In this document: in pieces, positions 47,887 through 57,130 of the stretch
Layout of the letters: the number at the start of each line of letters is the position of its first letter
Position numbering within the stretch: position 1 is the stretch's first letter
Translations under genes and position numbers: made by a program
Origin: Gallionella capsiferriformans ES-2
GTDB lineage: Bacteria > Pseudomonadota > Gammaproteobacteria > Burkholderiales > Gallionellaceae
Length of the DNA stretch: 64,000 nt
Direction of reading: 5' to 3'
NCBI RefSeq assembly: GCF_000145255.1
Contig: NC_014394.1
Location: forward strand, 2,666,001-2,730,000
The notes under the pieces: generated by a model
Told to the model about the DNA's origin: nothing
The model's input: only the letters and a program-made list of their open reading frames with translations
Database searches by the model: none

Positions 47887-48456
47887 CTGGCAACTCAAGT
47901 CGAATTAAGCCATTTTTTAAGCCGCATCGAGCGCCGCGCTTACAAACATGCCGTGTTTGCAATGCATGACAGCCACATCGCACTGGATGTGGTTCAGGAC
48001 GCGATGGTTAAGCTGGCAGAAAAATATGGCGATAAGCCAGCGGAAGAGTTACCGCTGCTGTTTCATCGCATCTTGCAAAATACCATACGCGACTATTGCC
48101 GTCGCCAACAGGTCAGGTCAAAATGGACTACGCTGTTTTCCGCCTTCGGTTCGAAACACGCGGAAGAAGAATTTGACCCGCTGGATGTACTCGAAGACAG
48201 CGACAATCAAAGCGCACCGGCTATCCCTGAGGCGGCGTTCGAACAAAGTCAGACCATCGCGCTGATTGAAAATGCATTAAGTAATCTCCCGACTCGTCAA
48301 CGCGAAGCCTTCCTGCTGCGTTACTGGGAAGGATTAGATACAGCCGAGACAGCAATTGCAATGGGGTGCACCGAAGGCAGCGTTAAAACCCACTGCTCGA
48401 GAGCAAATCACGCGCTAGCAACTGCGCTCAAAGCAATAGGAGTAGAACTACCATGA
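47887..48456 (+). CDS. ECF-type RNA polymerase sigma factor, probable CTG start
   Basis: A sigma factor of about 189 residues. Region 2 lies in ALDVVQDAMVKLAEKYGDKPAEELPLLFHRILQNTIRDY (within about residues 30-72), and region 4 in ALSNLPTRQREAFLLRYWEG with its helix-turn-helix ETAIAMGCTEGSVKTH. Homologues start at the residue written here as Leu in LATQVELSHFL. That codon is CTG at 47887, six bases after a perfect AAGGAG. The only upstream ATG (47824) has no such site. It is cotranscribed with a DUF3619 gene (4-base overlap) that is probably its anti-sigma partner. Confidence 0.85.
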   Translation: MATQVELSHFLSRIERRAYKHAVFAMHDSHIALDVVQDAMVKLAEKYGDKPAEELPLLFHRILQNTIRDYCRRQQVRSKWTTLFSAFGSKHAEEEFDPLDVLEDSDNQSAPAIPEAAFEQSQTIALIENALSNLPTRQREAFLLRYWEGLDTAETAIAMGCTEGSVKTHCSRANHALATALKAIGVELP

Positions 48457-48797
48457 AAAAACAGTCGCAGCACATGAATCACCAGCACATTGCCAATCTG
48501 CTCAACAGCAGCGCCGATCAACTGGATGACAGCGTTTTGTCCGCCTTGCGCCAGGCGCGCACCGTCGCACTGGAGAAGCAACGCATTGCTGAACCCGTGT
48601 TTTCGCTGAGCACGATCGGTCATCGCGCGCATCATCTGATGCCGCACTCACCCCACCAATGGGTTGCAATGACCATCATACTGGCAGCCATCCTCGTCGG
48701 CGCGATCGGATACTGGCAAGATACCCAAATACCCGTCGATATGGAAATACTGACGGACGACCTGCCGATCGAAGTCTTTGTTGATCAGCATGAATAA
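48453..48797 (+). CDS. DUF3619-family single-pass membrane protein, likely anti-sigma
   Basis: A 114-residue protein with a cytoplasmic N-terminal helical part (SADQLDDSVLSALRQAR) and one membrane helix (about residues 70-88). It overlaps the sigma gene by four bases and the following gene by eight. In betaproteobacteria DUF3619 proteins occur between an ECF sigma factor and a DUF3106 protein; membrane-bound anti-sigma activity is inferred from this layout. Anti-sigma zinc motifs are not obvious. Confidence 0.8.
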   Translation: MKKQSQHMNHQHIANLLNSSADQLDDSVLSALRQARTVALEKQRIAEPVFSLSTIGHRAHHLMPHSPHQWVAMTIILAAILVGAIGYWQDTQIPVDMEILTDDLPIEVFVDQHE

Positions 48798-49203
48798 ACT
48801 GATCGTCGCGACAGCCATAACTTATGCATTGATCGCACAACCCGCTGCCGCTGCCCCCGAGCCCTGGTCAGCCCTGCCGCCCGCAGAACGCGAAGCGCTG
48901 GCACCGCTGCATCCGCAATGGATGAGTCTGCCGGAAAAACAGCAGCAAAGTTTGCGTACCCTGGCGCAGCATTATCCCAAACTCAATATGGATGAAAAAC
49001 GGCGCTTCCAAAATCGCCTGGTGACCTGGGCGCAGCTCACGCCAGCGCAGCGCCAGGCAGCACGCGAAAAATATCGCGCGTTCAGCCAGATTCCCGCAGA
49101 AAAACGCGAACAGGTCAAACAGATGGTCCGCCAAAATCAGGCGGCTAAAATACAACAACCGGCCAGCGGCGTTATCCCTGCTGCTGCACAGCCCGCCCAA
49201 TAG
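48790..49203 (+). CDS. DUF3106-family exported protein
   Basis: A protein of about 137 residues with a signal peptide (MNKLIVATAITYALIAQPAAAA) and a helical DUF3106 region. The region has repeats of the type W-x-L-x-PAER/PEKQQ and LTPAQRQAAREKYRAF. The protein is periplasmic and might pass an envelope signal to the DUF3619 protein, but that is inference. The start at 48790 gives a clean signal peptide. It is the last gene of the sigma operon and converges on lptG with five bases between. Confidence 0.8.
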   Translation: MNKLIVATAITYALIAQPAAAAPEPWSALPPAEREALAPLHPQWMSLPEKQQQSLRTLAQHYPKLNMDEKRRFQNRLVTWAQLTPAQRQAAREKYRAFSQIPAEKREQVKQMVRQNQAAKIQQPASGVIPAAAQPAQ

Positions 49204-49208
49204 GGCAA

Positions 49209-50285
49209 TCAGCGCCGCTCGACCCGCCATAGCATAAACGCGCCGATCAATAAAAATACGCCCGTCATCGCTGTGGCGCTAAACAGGGGCTGCCAGTCAT
49301 TGAGCGAGCCCAGACTACCTACCAGTCGTCCGGCAAAGTGAAACACCAACCCCAGCACAATTCCCATAAAAACTAGGATGCTGACACCGCCTGCGCGGCG
49401 CTGATACGAGGCAAACGGCAGCGCCAGCACCATCATCACCAGCAGCGCAAACGGGTAAACCAGCTTGTTCCACATCGCGATTTCGTAGCGCGCGCTCTGC
49501 TGCTTGTTTTCTTTCAAATGGCTGGCATATTTATACAAATCTAGCGCGGACATTTGTTCAGGCACGACCAGCATCACACTGAGTATTCCAGGCGTCAGCG
49601 CCGACTGCCATTCCCGCACCGGCATGGATTTAGTGCTGACACCCCGCGCAGCGAAACTTGTTTCAAGCACATCGTGCAACTGCCAGACCCCCGGCTCCAG
49701 ATAACTTGCCCGCTTCGCGCGGATAACTGAATTCATATGAAAGGATTTATCGAAGGTATAAATATCGATATCCGACAAACTGGTATCGGGCATCACGCTT
49801 CTGACATTGACAAAACTGGCATCGTCTTTAACCCAAACACCGGAGCGAAACGCTTGCAAAGACACCTGCGTATTTAAAGCTTTAAGACGAAGCTTCTGTG
49901 CCAGACGCTCACTGGGCGGCGCAATCAACTCGCCGCAAATAAAACTCAGCAGTATCATCGGCACAGCAATCTTGCTCAGCGCCCCCAGCATTTGCCCGGT
50001 TGACGCTCCCGATGCGCGGTAAATCGTGAGTTCAGAGCGCGCCGCCATTTGAACCAGCGCGACGATCGTGCCGATCAAAACCGCCACCGGAAACAATTCA
50101 TAGATATGACCGGGAATGGTCAGCAACACGAACAACACCACATAACCCAGACTGTACTGTCCGTACCCCATGGTTCCCAGTTGGCCGATAAAATCAAGAA
50201 AAGCAAACAACATGATGAGGGCCGCAAACACCAGCGCGATGCTGGCATAAATTTCCCGCGCCAAATAACGAGTCAGCAGATTCAT
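49209..50285 (-). CDS. lptG: Lipopolysaccharide export permease LptG
   Basis: A 358-residue YjgP/YjgQ-family permease with three N-terminal helices (about residues 8-125), a periplasmic jellyroll domain (about 130-260) and three C-terminal helices. The opening MNLLTRYLAREIYASIALVF and the coupling segment near MAARSELTIYRASGAS are typical. With LptF and LptB it lifts LPS from the inner membrane. Its ATG overlaps the lptF stop by four bases. Confidence 0.95.
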   Translation of the reverse strand: MNLLTRYLAREIYASIALVFAALIMLFAFLDFIGQLGTMGYGQYSLGYVVLFVLLTIPGHIYELFPVAVLIGTIVALVQMAARSELTIYRASGASTGQMLGALSKIAVPMILLSFICGELIAPPSERLAQKLRLKALNTQVSLQAFRSGVWVKDDASFVNVRSVMPDTSLSDIDIYTFDKSFHMNSVIRAKRASYLEPGVWQLHDVLETSFAARGVSTKSMPVREWQSALTPGILSVMLVVPEQMSALDLYKYASHLKENKQQSARYEIAMWNKLVYPFALLVMMVLALPFASYQRRAGGVSILVFMGIVLGLVFHFAGRLVGSLGSLNDWQPLFSATAMTGVFLLIGAFMLWRVERR

Positions 50286-51415
50286 TTATTAAACACCCTG
50301 CGCCAGGAAAACAGCGACATGCGATAGTAGAAAAATAGCGCGGTGATCAATAGCATCAGAGCATGAATCCCCCAAAGCCCGATACCGGGAGACAATTTAC
50401 CCTGCCCCACCCAGGCATTCGTCACACTGATCATATTGCTGTACAACATATACAACACCATCGCCAGCACAAGATTCAACGAACGCCCGGCACGCGGATT
50501 GACATAGCTTAACGAAATCGCCAGAAGTGAGAGCACTGCCGCACTGATAGGCAACCCTAAACGCCATTCCAACTCGGATAAATTCCAGCGCGTCGGATTA
50601 CGCCATAACTCGAGGGTCGACAGCGTACGCACATTCGGCAGCAGCTGTTTACTCGCCGCACTTTCGATGCGCATCGCGTAACGCTCAAATTCCACGATGC
50701 GGTAATCGCGCTCGCCCGGGGTCCCCTCGTAACGCGTGCCATTGAGCAACACCAAGAAGCGATCTCCGTTCGGCATGGTTTGCTGCAAGCCTTCGCGCGC
50801 CACCATCGTACCCATTTGGGAGTTTTGCACCGAGCGCACAAAAATATTGCCAATTCGCCCGTTCCCGACATCGACGGTTTCGACGAAATATACGCGATCC
50901 GATTGCCCCGATTCGCGAAACACGCCGGGCGTCAGCGTCGCCAACTCGTCGCGACTCTCCAACTGCGCCTTAAAATCATCCGCCCTTTTCATCGCCCAAG
51001 GTGATAACACCAGACTGAGCAGCGCGATCACGGTCACCACGGGCGCGGCGAACAACGCAACCGGCCGTATCCAGCGCGTCAGTCCGATACCGGCAGAAAA
51101 CCACACAACCATTTCGCTGTCGCGATAACAGCGCGACAAAGTCAGCAAAATGGCGATAAACAGGCTCATCGACAACAGCACGGACAGATAATTGAGCGCA
51201 CTAAAACCCAGCAACGCCAGAACGCCGTCAACTGCCAGTTTTCCGCTAACCGCCTCGCCCAAAAAACGAATTAGCTGGCTAATCACGACGATGCCAAGCA
51301 AAATCGCAAACACCAGCACGCCGTTACCGGCAAACTCGAGCACTAAGGCGCGCTGAAATTGTCTCTGGTGAAACAACTTTGACTTTATGCGGGCAGTTTG
51401 CGGATAATCGGGCAT
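50282..51415 (-). CDS. lptF: Lipopolysaccharide export permease LptF
   Basis: A protein of about 377 residues with the same six-helix plus jellyroll plan as LptG; the coupling segment YRDSEMVVWFSAGIGLTRWIRPV is clear. It pairs with LptG. The ATG at 51415 was chosen, but a TTG at 51376 giving a start LFHQRQFQRAL would better fit the length of homologues. It is divergent from pepA, with the two starts only about 25 bases apart if the ATG is used. Confidence 0.93.
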   Translation of the reverse strand: MPDYPQTARIKSKLFHQRQFQRALVLEFAGNGVLVFAILLGIVVISQLIRFLGEAVSGKLAVDGVLALLGFSALNYLSVLLSMSLFIAILLTLSRCYRDSEMVVWFSAGIGLTRWIRPVALFAAPVVTVIALLSLVLSPWAMKRADDFKAQLESRDELATLTPGVFRESGQSDRVYFVETVDVGNGRIGNIFVRSVQNSQMGTMVAREGLQQTMPNGDRFLVLLNGTRYEGTPGERDYRIVEFERYAMRIESAASKQLLPNVRTLSTLELWRNPTRWNLSELEWRLGLPISAAVLSLLAISLSYVNPRAGRSLNLVLAMVLYMLYSNMISVTNAWVGQGKLSPGIGLWGIHALMLLITALFFYYRMSLFSWRRVFNK

Positions 51416-51440
51416 CGGATTGAAAATATAGGGGCAACGT

Positions 51441-52934
51441 ATGGAATTTAGCATAAAACAAAGCAGTCCGGAAAATCAGCGCAGCGCTTGCGTGGTTTTA
51501 GGCGTTTTTGAGGGCGGACAACTGTCCCCCGCTGCGCACATCTTCGATAAAGCCGCCGATCATCAGCTAAGCCGGCTCGTAGCGCGCGGCGACATGACGG
51601 GCAAATCGGGCAGCACCACGATGCTCCACACGCTGCCGGGCGTCACAGCCGAACGCGTCTTGCTGGTAGGCCTAGGTAAGATCGAAGAATTCGACGCCAA
51701 ACGCTTTCTCGATATGCTGCGCGCGACCTTCGCCGCGCTGCAAAAATCCATCTGCAAAGACGCTGCGCTGTACCTGTCTGACCTTGCTGTCATCGCGCGC
51801 GACGAGACATGGAAAATCAACCAGATCGTCCTGCTCGCCGCCGAATCGGCCTATCAGTGCGATCAGCTCAAGAGCAAACCGGCCGACAAACCGCTGCTGC
51901 GCAAAATCCTGCTCGGCTGCGCAAAGAAACCTGGCAACGCCGCACAAACCGCCATCGTGCAAGCCAGCGCCATCGCGCACGGTATGAAACTGGCCAAAGA
52001 TCTGGGCAATCTGCCGGGCAACATCTGCACACCAACCTATCTGGCAGAGCAGTCCACGAAGCTCGCTAGCGAACACAAGCTCAAAGTGACCATACTCGAA
52101 GAAAAGGATATGGGGAAACTGTGCATGCATTCCTTGCTGTCCGTCACGCGCGGCAGCCGCGAACCCGCCAAGCTAATCACGCTGGAATATCGCGGCGCGG
52201 ACAAAAAACAAAAACCCGTGGTGCTGGTCGGCAAGGGCCTGACCTTCGATTCGGGCGGCATCTCGCTCAAGCCAGGCGCCGAAATGGACGAGATGAAATA
52301 CGACATGTGCGGTGCAGCCAGCGTACTGGGCACGATGCTGGCAATTGCCAAAATGTCACTGAATCTCAACGTCATAGCGGTCATTCCGAGTAGCGAAAAC
52401 ATGCCGGACGGCGCCGCCAGCCGCCCGGGCGACATCGTAAAAAGCATGGCCGGCCTCACCATCGAAATCCTCAACACCGATGCCGAAGGCCGTTTGATCC
52501 TGTGCGATGCGCTGACCTATGCCGCGCGCTTCGAGCCGGATACGGTAATCGATATCGCAACATTGACCGGCGCCTGCGTGATTGCGCTGGGCGGCGTGGC
52601 AAGCGGCCTGTTCAGCAATCAGGATGCACTGGCCAAAGAACTGGCAGACGCGGGCGAATACGCAAACGACAAGGCATGGCATATGCCCTTGTGGGACGAA
52701 TATCAGTCGCAACTGGACAGCAATTTTGCCGACATGCAGAACATCGGCGGGCGGGCGGCAGGCAGTGTGACGGCCGCCTGTTTCCTGTCGCGCTTCACCA
52801 AGGACTATCGCTGGGCGCATCTGGATATCGCCGGCACAGCCTGGAAATCCGGAAAAGACAAGGGATCGACCGGCCGCCCTGTACCGCTGCTTGCACGGTA
52901 TTTGATCAATCGCGCGAACGCTAAAGGCGCATGA
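51441..52934 (+). CDS. pepA: Cytosol (leucyl) aminopeptidase PepA
   Basis: A 497-residue M17 metallopeptidase with metal and catalytic residues in VGKGLTFDSGGISLKPG and the signature NTDAEGRLILCDAL. It trims N-terminal residues of peptides; in E. coli the same protein also binds DNA at cer sites and carAB. It is followed by holC seven bases later and then valS, the common pepA-holC-valS order. Confidence 0.96.
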   Translation: MEFSIKQSSPENQRSACVVLGVFEGGQLSPAAHIFDKAADHQLSRLVARGDMTGKSGSTTMLHTLPGVTAERVLLVGLGKIEEFDAKRFLDMLRATFAALQKSICKDAALYLSDLAVIARDETWKINQIVLLAAESAYQCDQLKSKPADKPLLRKILLGCAKKPGNAAQTAIVQASAIAHGMKLAKDLGNLPGNICTPTYLAEQSTKLASEHKLKVTILEEKDMGKLCMHSLLSVTRGSREPAKLITLEYRGADKKQKPVVLVGKGLTFDSGGISLKPGAEMDEMKYDMCGAASVLGTMLAIAKMSLNLNVIAVIPSSENMPDGAASRPGDIVKSMAGLTIEILNTDAEGRLILCDALTYAARFEPDTVIDIATLTGACVIALGGVASGLFSNQDALAKELADAGEYANDKAWHMPLWDEYQSQLDSNFADMQNIGGRAAGSVTAACFLSRFTKDYRWAHLDIAGTAWKSGKDKGSTGRPVPLLARYLINRANAKGA

Positions 52935-52941
52935 CGACACG

Positions 52942-53367
52942 ATGACCAAGGTCGATTTTTACACCGGCTCATCTGACAAGCTGCGCACCGCCTGCCAGTT
53001 GAGCCACAAGGCCATGCAACACGGCCTGCGCACCGTCATCAGCCTGCCTGATGCGGTAAGCTGCGAGATGCTCGATAAGCTGCTGTGGCAATACCCCGAC
53101 ACCGCTTTTATCCCGCACTGCGATGCATCTTCGCCTGACAGTGCACCGGTCTATCTGAGCTTGGGCGAAGAGAATTTCCCGCACCACGATATGTTGATCA
53201 CCTTACACAACGAATGCACACCGTTTTTCAGCCGCTTCGAACGCGTCATCGAAATTATCGGCACCGATGAAGACGACAGCCGCAGAGGTCGCGAACGCTT
53301 CAAGTTTTACCGCGATCGCGGCTACGAAATGCGACATTTTGACCTTGCGAAGGCGAGCCCCTCATGA
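52942..53367 (+). CDS. holC: DNA polymerase III chi subunit
   Basis: A 141-residue protein starting MTKVDFYTGSSDKLRTACQLSHKAM and containing LDKLLWQYPDTAFIPH and the later NFPHHDMLITLHNE. It links the clamp loader to single-strand binding protein. It overlaps the next small gene by four bases. Confidence 0.93.
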   Translation: MTKVDFYTGSSDKLRTACQLSHKAMQHGLRTVISLPDAVSCEMLDKLLWQYPDTAFIPHCDASSPDSAPVYLSLGEENFPHHDMLITLHNECTPFFSRFERVIEIIGTDEDDSRRGRERFKFYRDRGYEMRHFDLAKASPS

Positions 53368-53708
53368 CCGACTCAGATCTGGAACTCCCGCTGCTGACCG
53401 AGGTGGCGGAGACCTTACCCGATGACCTGCCTATCCTGTTTGAAATCATCGTTGATCCCGATGAAGATCTGCAACCTGACATTGTTCAGGAAAAACCGGC
53501 TCCGCCGCGCGCATTAAACGCGGAGGAGATGTCTCATCTGCTGGGGCAACTCGAAACACACTTAGAAACCGTGTTTGCCGGCAAACTCAACAGCCGCCTG
53601 GAAGAGTTGCAACGACTGGCCGTTGATCTGGCTGTCAGCGAATTTAAGGCAGAACTGCCCAAACTGCTGCGCGAGGCGCTGTCAAAACCGGACGAAAGCA
53701 ACAAGTAG
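53364..53708 (+). CDS. Small acidic protein between holC and valS
   Basis: A 114-residue, strongly acidic cytoplasmic protein with an Asp/Glu-rich N-terminal half and a helical C-terminal half (LGQLETHLETVFAGKLNSRLEELQRLAVDL across about residues 56-90). I do not recognise a domain with certainty; betaproteobacteria often carry an uncharacterised acidic protein here. Translational overlap with holC suggests a role near replication, but that is only context. Confidence 0.75.
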   Translation: MTDSDLELPLLTEVAETLPDDLPILFEIIVDPDEDLQPDIVQEKPAPPRALNAEEMSHLLGQLETHLETVFAGKLNSRLEELQRLAVDLAVSEFKAELPKLLREALSKPDESNK

Positions 53709-53710
53709 TA

Positions 53711-53772
53711 AGTAGCAAGTGGAAAGTGGGAAGTAGCCACTTGGTTTTAGTCACCACTCACCACTTGCTACT
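53711..53772. repeat. Heptamer-type repeat block with perfect 12-base inverted arms
   Basis: AGTAGCAAGTGG (53711-53722) pairs perfectly with CCACTTGCTACT (53761-53772). Between them are further 7-base units such as AAAGTGG and GAAGTAG. A TATAAT box follows at 53778-53783, upstream of valS. Confidence 0.8.
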
Positions 53773-53834
53773 ACCTGTATAATTCTCCCCTTCATAAAAG
53801 CTGTAATCCAACTGTTCGCCATCAAGGTATTGCC

Positions 53835-56660
53835 ATGGAATTGACCAAAAGTTTTGAACCCAAAGAAATCGAAGCGCGCTGGTATCCCAAATGGGAGGAA
53901 TCAGGCTATTTCAACGCGGGCACCGATCCTGCCAAAACGGAATCCTTCTGCATCCAGCTGCCGCCGCCCAATGTGACCGGCACCCTGCACATGGGGCACG
54001 GTTTCAATCAGACCCTGATGGACACGTTGACCCGCTATCACCGTATGCGCGGCGACAACACCCTCTGGCAACCGGGTACCGATCACGCGGGTATCGCAAC
54101 GCAAATCGTCGTCGAACGCCAGCTCGATGCGCAGGGCATTTCACGGCACGATCTAGGACGCGAAGCGTTCATCGAAAAAGTATGGGAATGGAAAAAATTC
54201 TCAGGCGACACCATCACGCGCCAGATGCGCCGTCTGGGCACCTCCCCTGACTGGCAGCGCGAGCGCTTCACGATGGATGAAGGACTGTCTCAATCGGTCA
54301 CCGAAACGTTCGTGCGCCTGTTCAACGAAGGCCTGATCTATCGCGGAAAACGTCTGGTGAACTGGGATCCGAAGCTGCACACCGCCGTATCGGATCTGGA
54401 AGTCGTACAGGAAGAGGAAGACGGCTTCATGTACCACATCCGTTACCCGCTGGCAGAAGTGGACACCCTGCACGGGCTGACCCATCTGACGGTCGCCACC
54501 ACCCGCCCCGAAACGCTGCTGGGCGACGTCGCGGTGATGATCCATCCGGAAGATGAACGTTATCAGCATCTGATTGGCAAAATGGTGCGCCTGCCGCTGT
54601 GCGACCGGCTGATTCCGGTCATTGCGGACGATTATGTGGACCGTGAATTCGGTACCGGTTGCGTGAAAGTCACGCCGGCGCACGACTTTAACGACTATGC
54701 GGTAGGACTACGCCACAAACTCGCACCGATCTGCATCCTGACGCTGGATGCCAAAATCAACGACGAGGCACCACTGGCCTATCGCGGCCTCGACCGCTTC
54801 GACGCGCGTAAACTCATCTGCGCAGATTTGGAGGCGGCCGGCGTATTCGACAAGGCCGAAAAGCATAAACTCAAAGTACCTAGAGGCGATCGTACCGGCG
54901 TGGTGATTGAGCCTATGCTCACCGACCAGTGGTTCGTCGCGATGAGCAAGGCGGGCCCTGAAGGAAAAAGCATTACCGAACAGGCACTCGAATGCGTGTC
55001 CTCCGGCGAAATCAAATTTCATCCGGAAAACTGGGTGAACACTTACAACCAGTGGCTCAACAACATTCAGGACTGGTGCATCTCGCGCCAATTGTGGTGG
55101 GGACATCAGATTCCGGCATGGTACGGCGTCAACGGCGAGGTGTTCGTCGCCCGCACTGAAGCCGAGGCGCGCCATCTGGCCGATAAAGCCGGCTATGCCG
55201 GCCAACTCGACCGCGACAACGATGTGCTGGATACCTGGTTCTCCTCCGCACTTTGGCCGTTCTCGACGCTGGACTGGAAAGAGGGCCAGCCATTCGACGC
55301 CCAGAACGAATTCGTCAAGCGCTACCTGCCGTCCACCGTGCTGGTCACCGGCTTCGACATCATCTTCTTCTGGGTCGCGCGCATGGTGATGATGACAAAA
55401 CACATCACCGGCCGCATCCCGTTCAAGGACGTGTACGTGCACGGTCTGATCCGCGACTCGGAAGGACAGAAAATGTCCAAATCCAAGGGCAACGTGCTCG
55501 ACCCGATCGACCTGATCGACGGCATTGCGCTGGAAGATCTGATCAAGAAACGTACCACCGGCCTGATGAACCCCAAGCAGGCGGAGCAAATCGAGAAACG
55601 CACCAAAAAGGAATTCCCGAATGGCATTCCGGCGTTCGGCACCGATGCGCTGCGTTTTACATTCGCATCGCTCGCCTCCCCGGGGCGCGACATCAAATTC
55701 GACATGCAGCGCTGCGAAGGCTATCGCAACTTCTGCAACAAGCTGTGGAATGCCACGCGCTTCGTGCTGATGAATTGCGAAGGGCATGACGTCGGACTGG
55801 ACGAGTCATTGCCGCTTGAATATTCCGCAGCGGATCAGTGGATGATCAGTCTCCTGCAACAGGCAGAAGCCGAAATGGCACAGCATTTTGCCGCTTACCG
55901 TTTTGACATGGCCGCCCGCTGCGTGTACGAGCTGGTATGGAATACCTACTGCGACTGGTATGTGGAACTGGCGAAGGTGCAACTTCAGGATCGAGGATTA
56001 AGGATCGAGGATGCAGAAGCTCAGCAACGCGCAACACGCCGGAATCTGGTGCGTGTGCTCGAAACCATCCTGCGTATGGCGCACCCGATTATCCCGTTCA
56101 TCACCGAAGAGTTGTGGCAATCCGTCGCGCCTATGGCGGGGATGAGTGGTGAGAGCATCATGCTGCAAGCCTATCCTAAAGCGGATTTAACCAGGATAGA
56201 CAACGATGCCATCGCCCGGATCACGCTGTTGCAGGAAATGGTCAATGCCTGCCGACGCTTGCGCAGCGAGATGAACTTATCTCCTGCCGCCCGCGTCCCG
56301 CTGATCGCCACAGGAGATGCCGCCACGCTCGCCGTGCTGGCCCCTTACATCTGTAGCTTGGGAAAACTCAGCGAAGTACAGGTCGCGGCGGAACTGCCTG
56401 AAGGCGATGCGGCCGTTGCCATCGTCGGCAGCTACAAACTGATGCTTAAAGTCGAGATCGACGTGGCAGCAGAGCGCGAGCGACTGGACAAGGAAATCGC
56501 CCGATTGACGAATGAAGTTGCTAAAACGGAAGCAAAGCTTGGCAATCCTAGCTTTGTGGATCGCGCGCCTGCTGCCGTTGTTGAGCAGGAGAAAAAGCGC
56601 ATGAGTGACTTTGGCGCGACACTGGTGCAACTGCAAGCACAACGCGCCAAGCTGGGTTAA
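53835..56660 (+). CDS. valS: Valyl-tRNA synthetase, carrying a small repeat-coded insertion
   Basis: A 941-residue class I synthetase. It has the HIGH-type motif GTLHMGHGF, the KMSKS motif [14 protein letters not shown], an editing domain (about residues 190-340), an anticodon-binding domain and a C-terminal coiled coil (about 870-941). It charges tRNA-Val. Oddity: in the anticodon-binding domain, after [11 protein letters not shown], the residues [10 protein letters not shown] are coded by four 7-base repeats (55987-56014) not expected at this place in homologues. A TATAAT box lies at 53778-53783. Confidence 0.96.
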   Translation: MELTKSFEPKEIEARWYPKWEESGYFNAGTDPAKTESFCIQLPPPNVTGTLHMGHGFNQTLMDTLTRYHRMRGDNTLWQPGTDHAGIATQIVVERQLDAQGISRHDLGREAFIEKVWEWKKFSGDTITRQMRRLGTSPDWQRERFTMDEGLSQSVTETFVRLFNEGLIYRGKRLVNWDPKLHTAVSDLEVVQEEEDGFMYHIRYPLAEVDTLHGLTHLTVATTRPETLLGDVAVMIHPEDERYQHLIGKMVRLPLCDRLIPVIADDYVDREFGTGCVKVTPAHDFNDYAVGLRHKLAPICILTLDAKINDEAPLAYRGLDRFDARKLICADLEAAGVFDKAEKHKLKVPRGDRTGVVIEPMLTDQWFVAMSKAGPEGKSITEQALECVSSGEIKFHPENWVNTYNQWLNNIQDWCISRQLWWGHQIPAWYGVNGEVFVARTEAEARHLADKAGYAGQLDRDNDVLDTWFSSALWPFSTLDWKEGQPFDAQNEFVKRYLPSTVLVTGFDIIFFWVARMVMMTKHITGRIPFKDVYVHGLIRDSEGQKMSKSKGNVLDPIDLIDGIALEDLIKKRTTGLMNPKQAEQIEKRTKKEFPNGIPAFGTDALRFTFASLASPGRDIKFDMQRCEGYRNFCNKLWNATRFVLMNCEGHDVGLDESLPLEYSAADQWMISLLQQAEAEMAQHFAAYRFDMAARCVYELVWNTYCDWYVELAKVQLQDRGLRIEDAEAQQRATRRNLVRVLETILRMAHPIIPFITEELWQSVAPMAGMSGESIMLQAYPKADLTRIDNDAIARITLLQEMVNACRRLRSEMNLSPAARVPLIATGDAATLAVLAPYICSLGKLSEVQVAAELPEGDAAVAIVGSYKLMLKVEIDVAAERERLDKEIARLTNEVAKTEAKLGNPSFVDRAPAAVVEQEKKRMSDFGATLVQLQAQRAKLG
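55987..56014. repeat. Heptamer repeats inside valS
   Basis: AGGATCG, AGGATTA, AGGATCG and AGGATGC are four tandem 7-base units. They are nearly the same as the AGGATTG units at 22775-22823. The 28 bases shift the frame by one, so flanking bases must have adjusted to keep valS open. Confidence 0.8.
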
Positions 56661-56667
56661 CTTAAAA

Positions 56668-56693
56668 CGGGCGGCGAATCAATTCGCCGCCCG
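56668..56693 (+). terminator. Stem-loop after valS
   Basis: CGGGCGGCGAAT and ATTCGCCGCCCG form perfect 12-base arms with a 2-base centre, eight bases after the valS stop. There is no T run, so it may be a weak or Rho-assisted terminator. Confidence 0.65.
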
Positions 56694-57130
56694 CCCGTCA
56701 AGAACAAGTTGATATTGACCCAAACGTAAAATTAACGGCATGAAACCAGACCGTTGTTATATGTCAAAAGTGCCAGAAGCTGACTGTCACGGGGGGCTTG
56801 AAAGTCTGGTGACTGGAGTGCAGCGGCCTCAGGCGTGTAGAATGCTTCTCAGGCAATAGTCGGCTAGGCGCAGACCGTTGCATCCACCTATCAATTTTCC
56901 AAAAGATTGAGCGACCTAACTTTATCACAGAGATAGCATTACAATAAGTTATGCAGATTCTACCGCACGAGTAACTACGATTTCCTTGGGTGAGCCTAGG
57001 CTGCTCATCAGGTTCTTATCTTGTAATATGGACCGCGTTAATTCATTTTTCTCCAAAGAAATGCTGCGAGTTAAATATATTCGTCGGCTTGTTAAGATTT
57101 AAGCGTATTTTATACGGGTAGTCATAGGGA
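56694..57130. other. Gene-free gap between valS and the GGDEF-EAL gene
   Basis: No credible gene or RNA is recognised. About 56745-56900 is GC-richer and has the look of decayed coding or mobile DNA, but I found no family. The part nearest the next gene (about 56905-57130) is AT-rich and probably holds its promoter. Confidence 0.4.

Noticed and set aside
54708-55787. Long open frame (359 codons) on the minus strand
   Set aside because: It lies wholly inside valS, whose motifs prove the plus-strand frame; GC-rich codon bias opens the opposite strand.
56745-56905. A transposase remnant in the gap after valS
   Set aside because: Translations of both strands gave no recognisable transposase motif, so it is left undefined.
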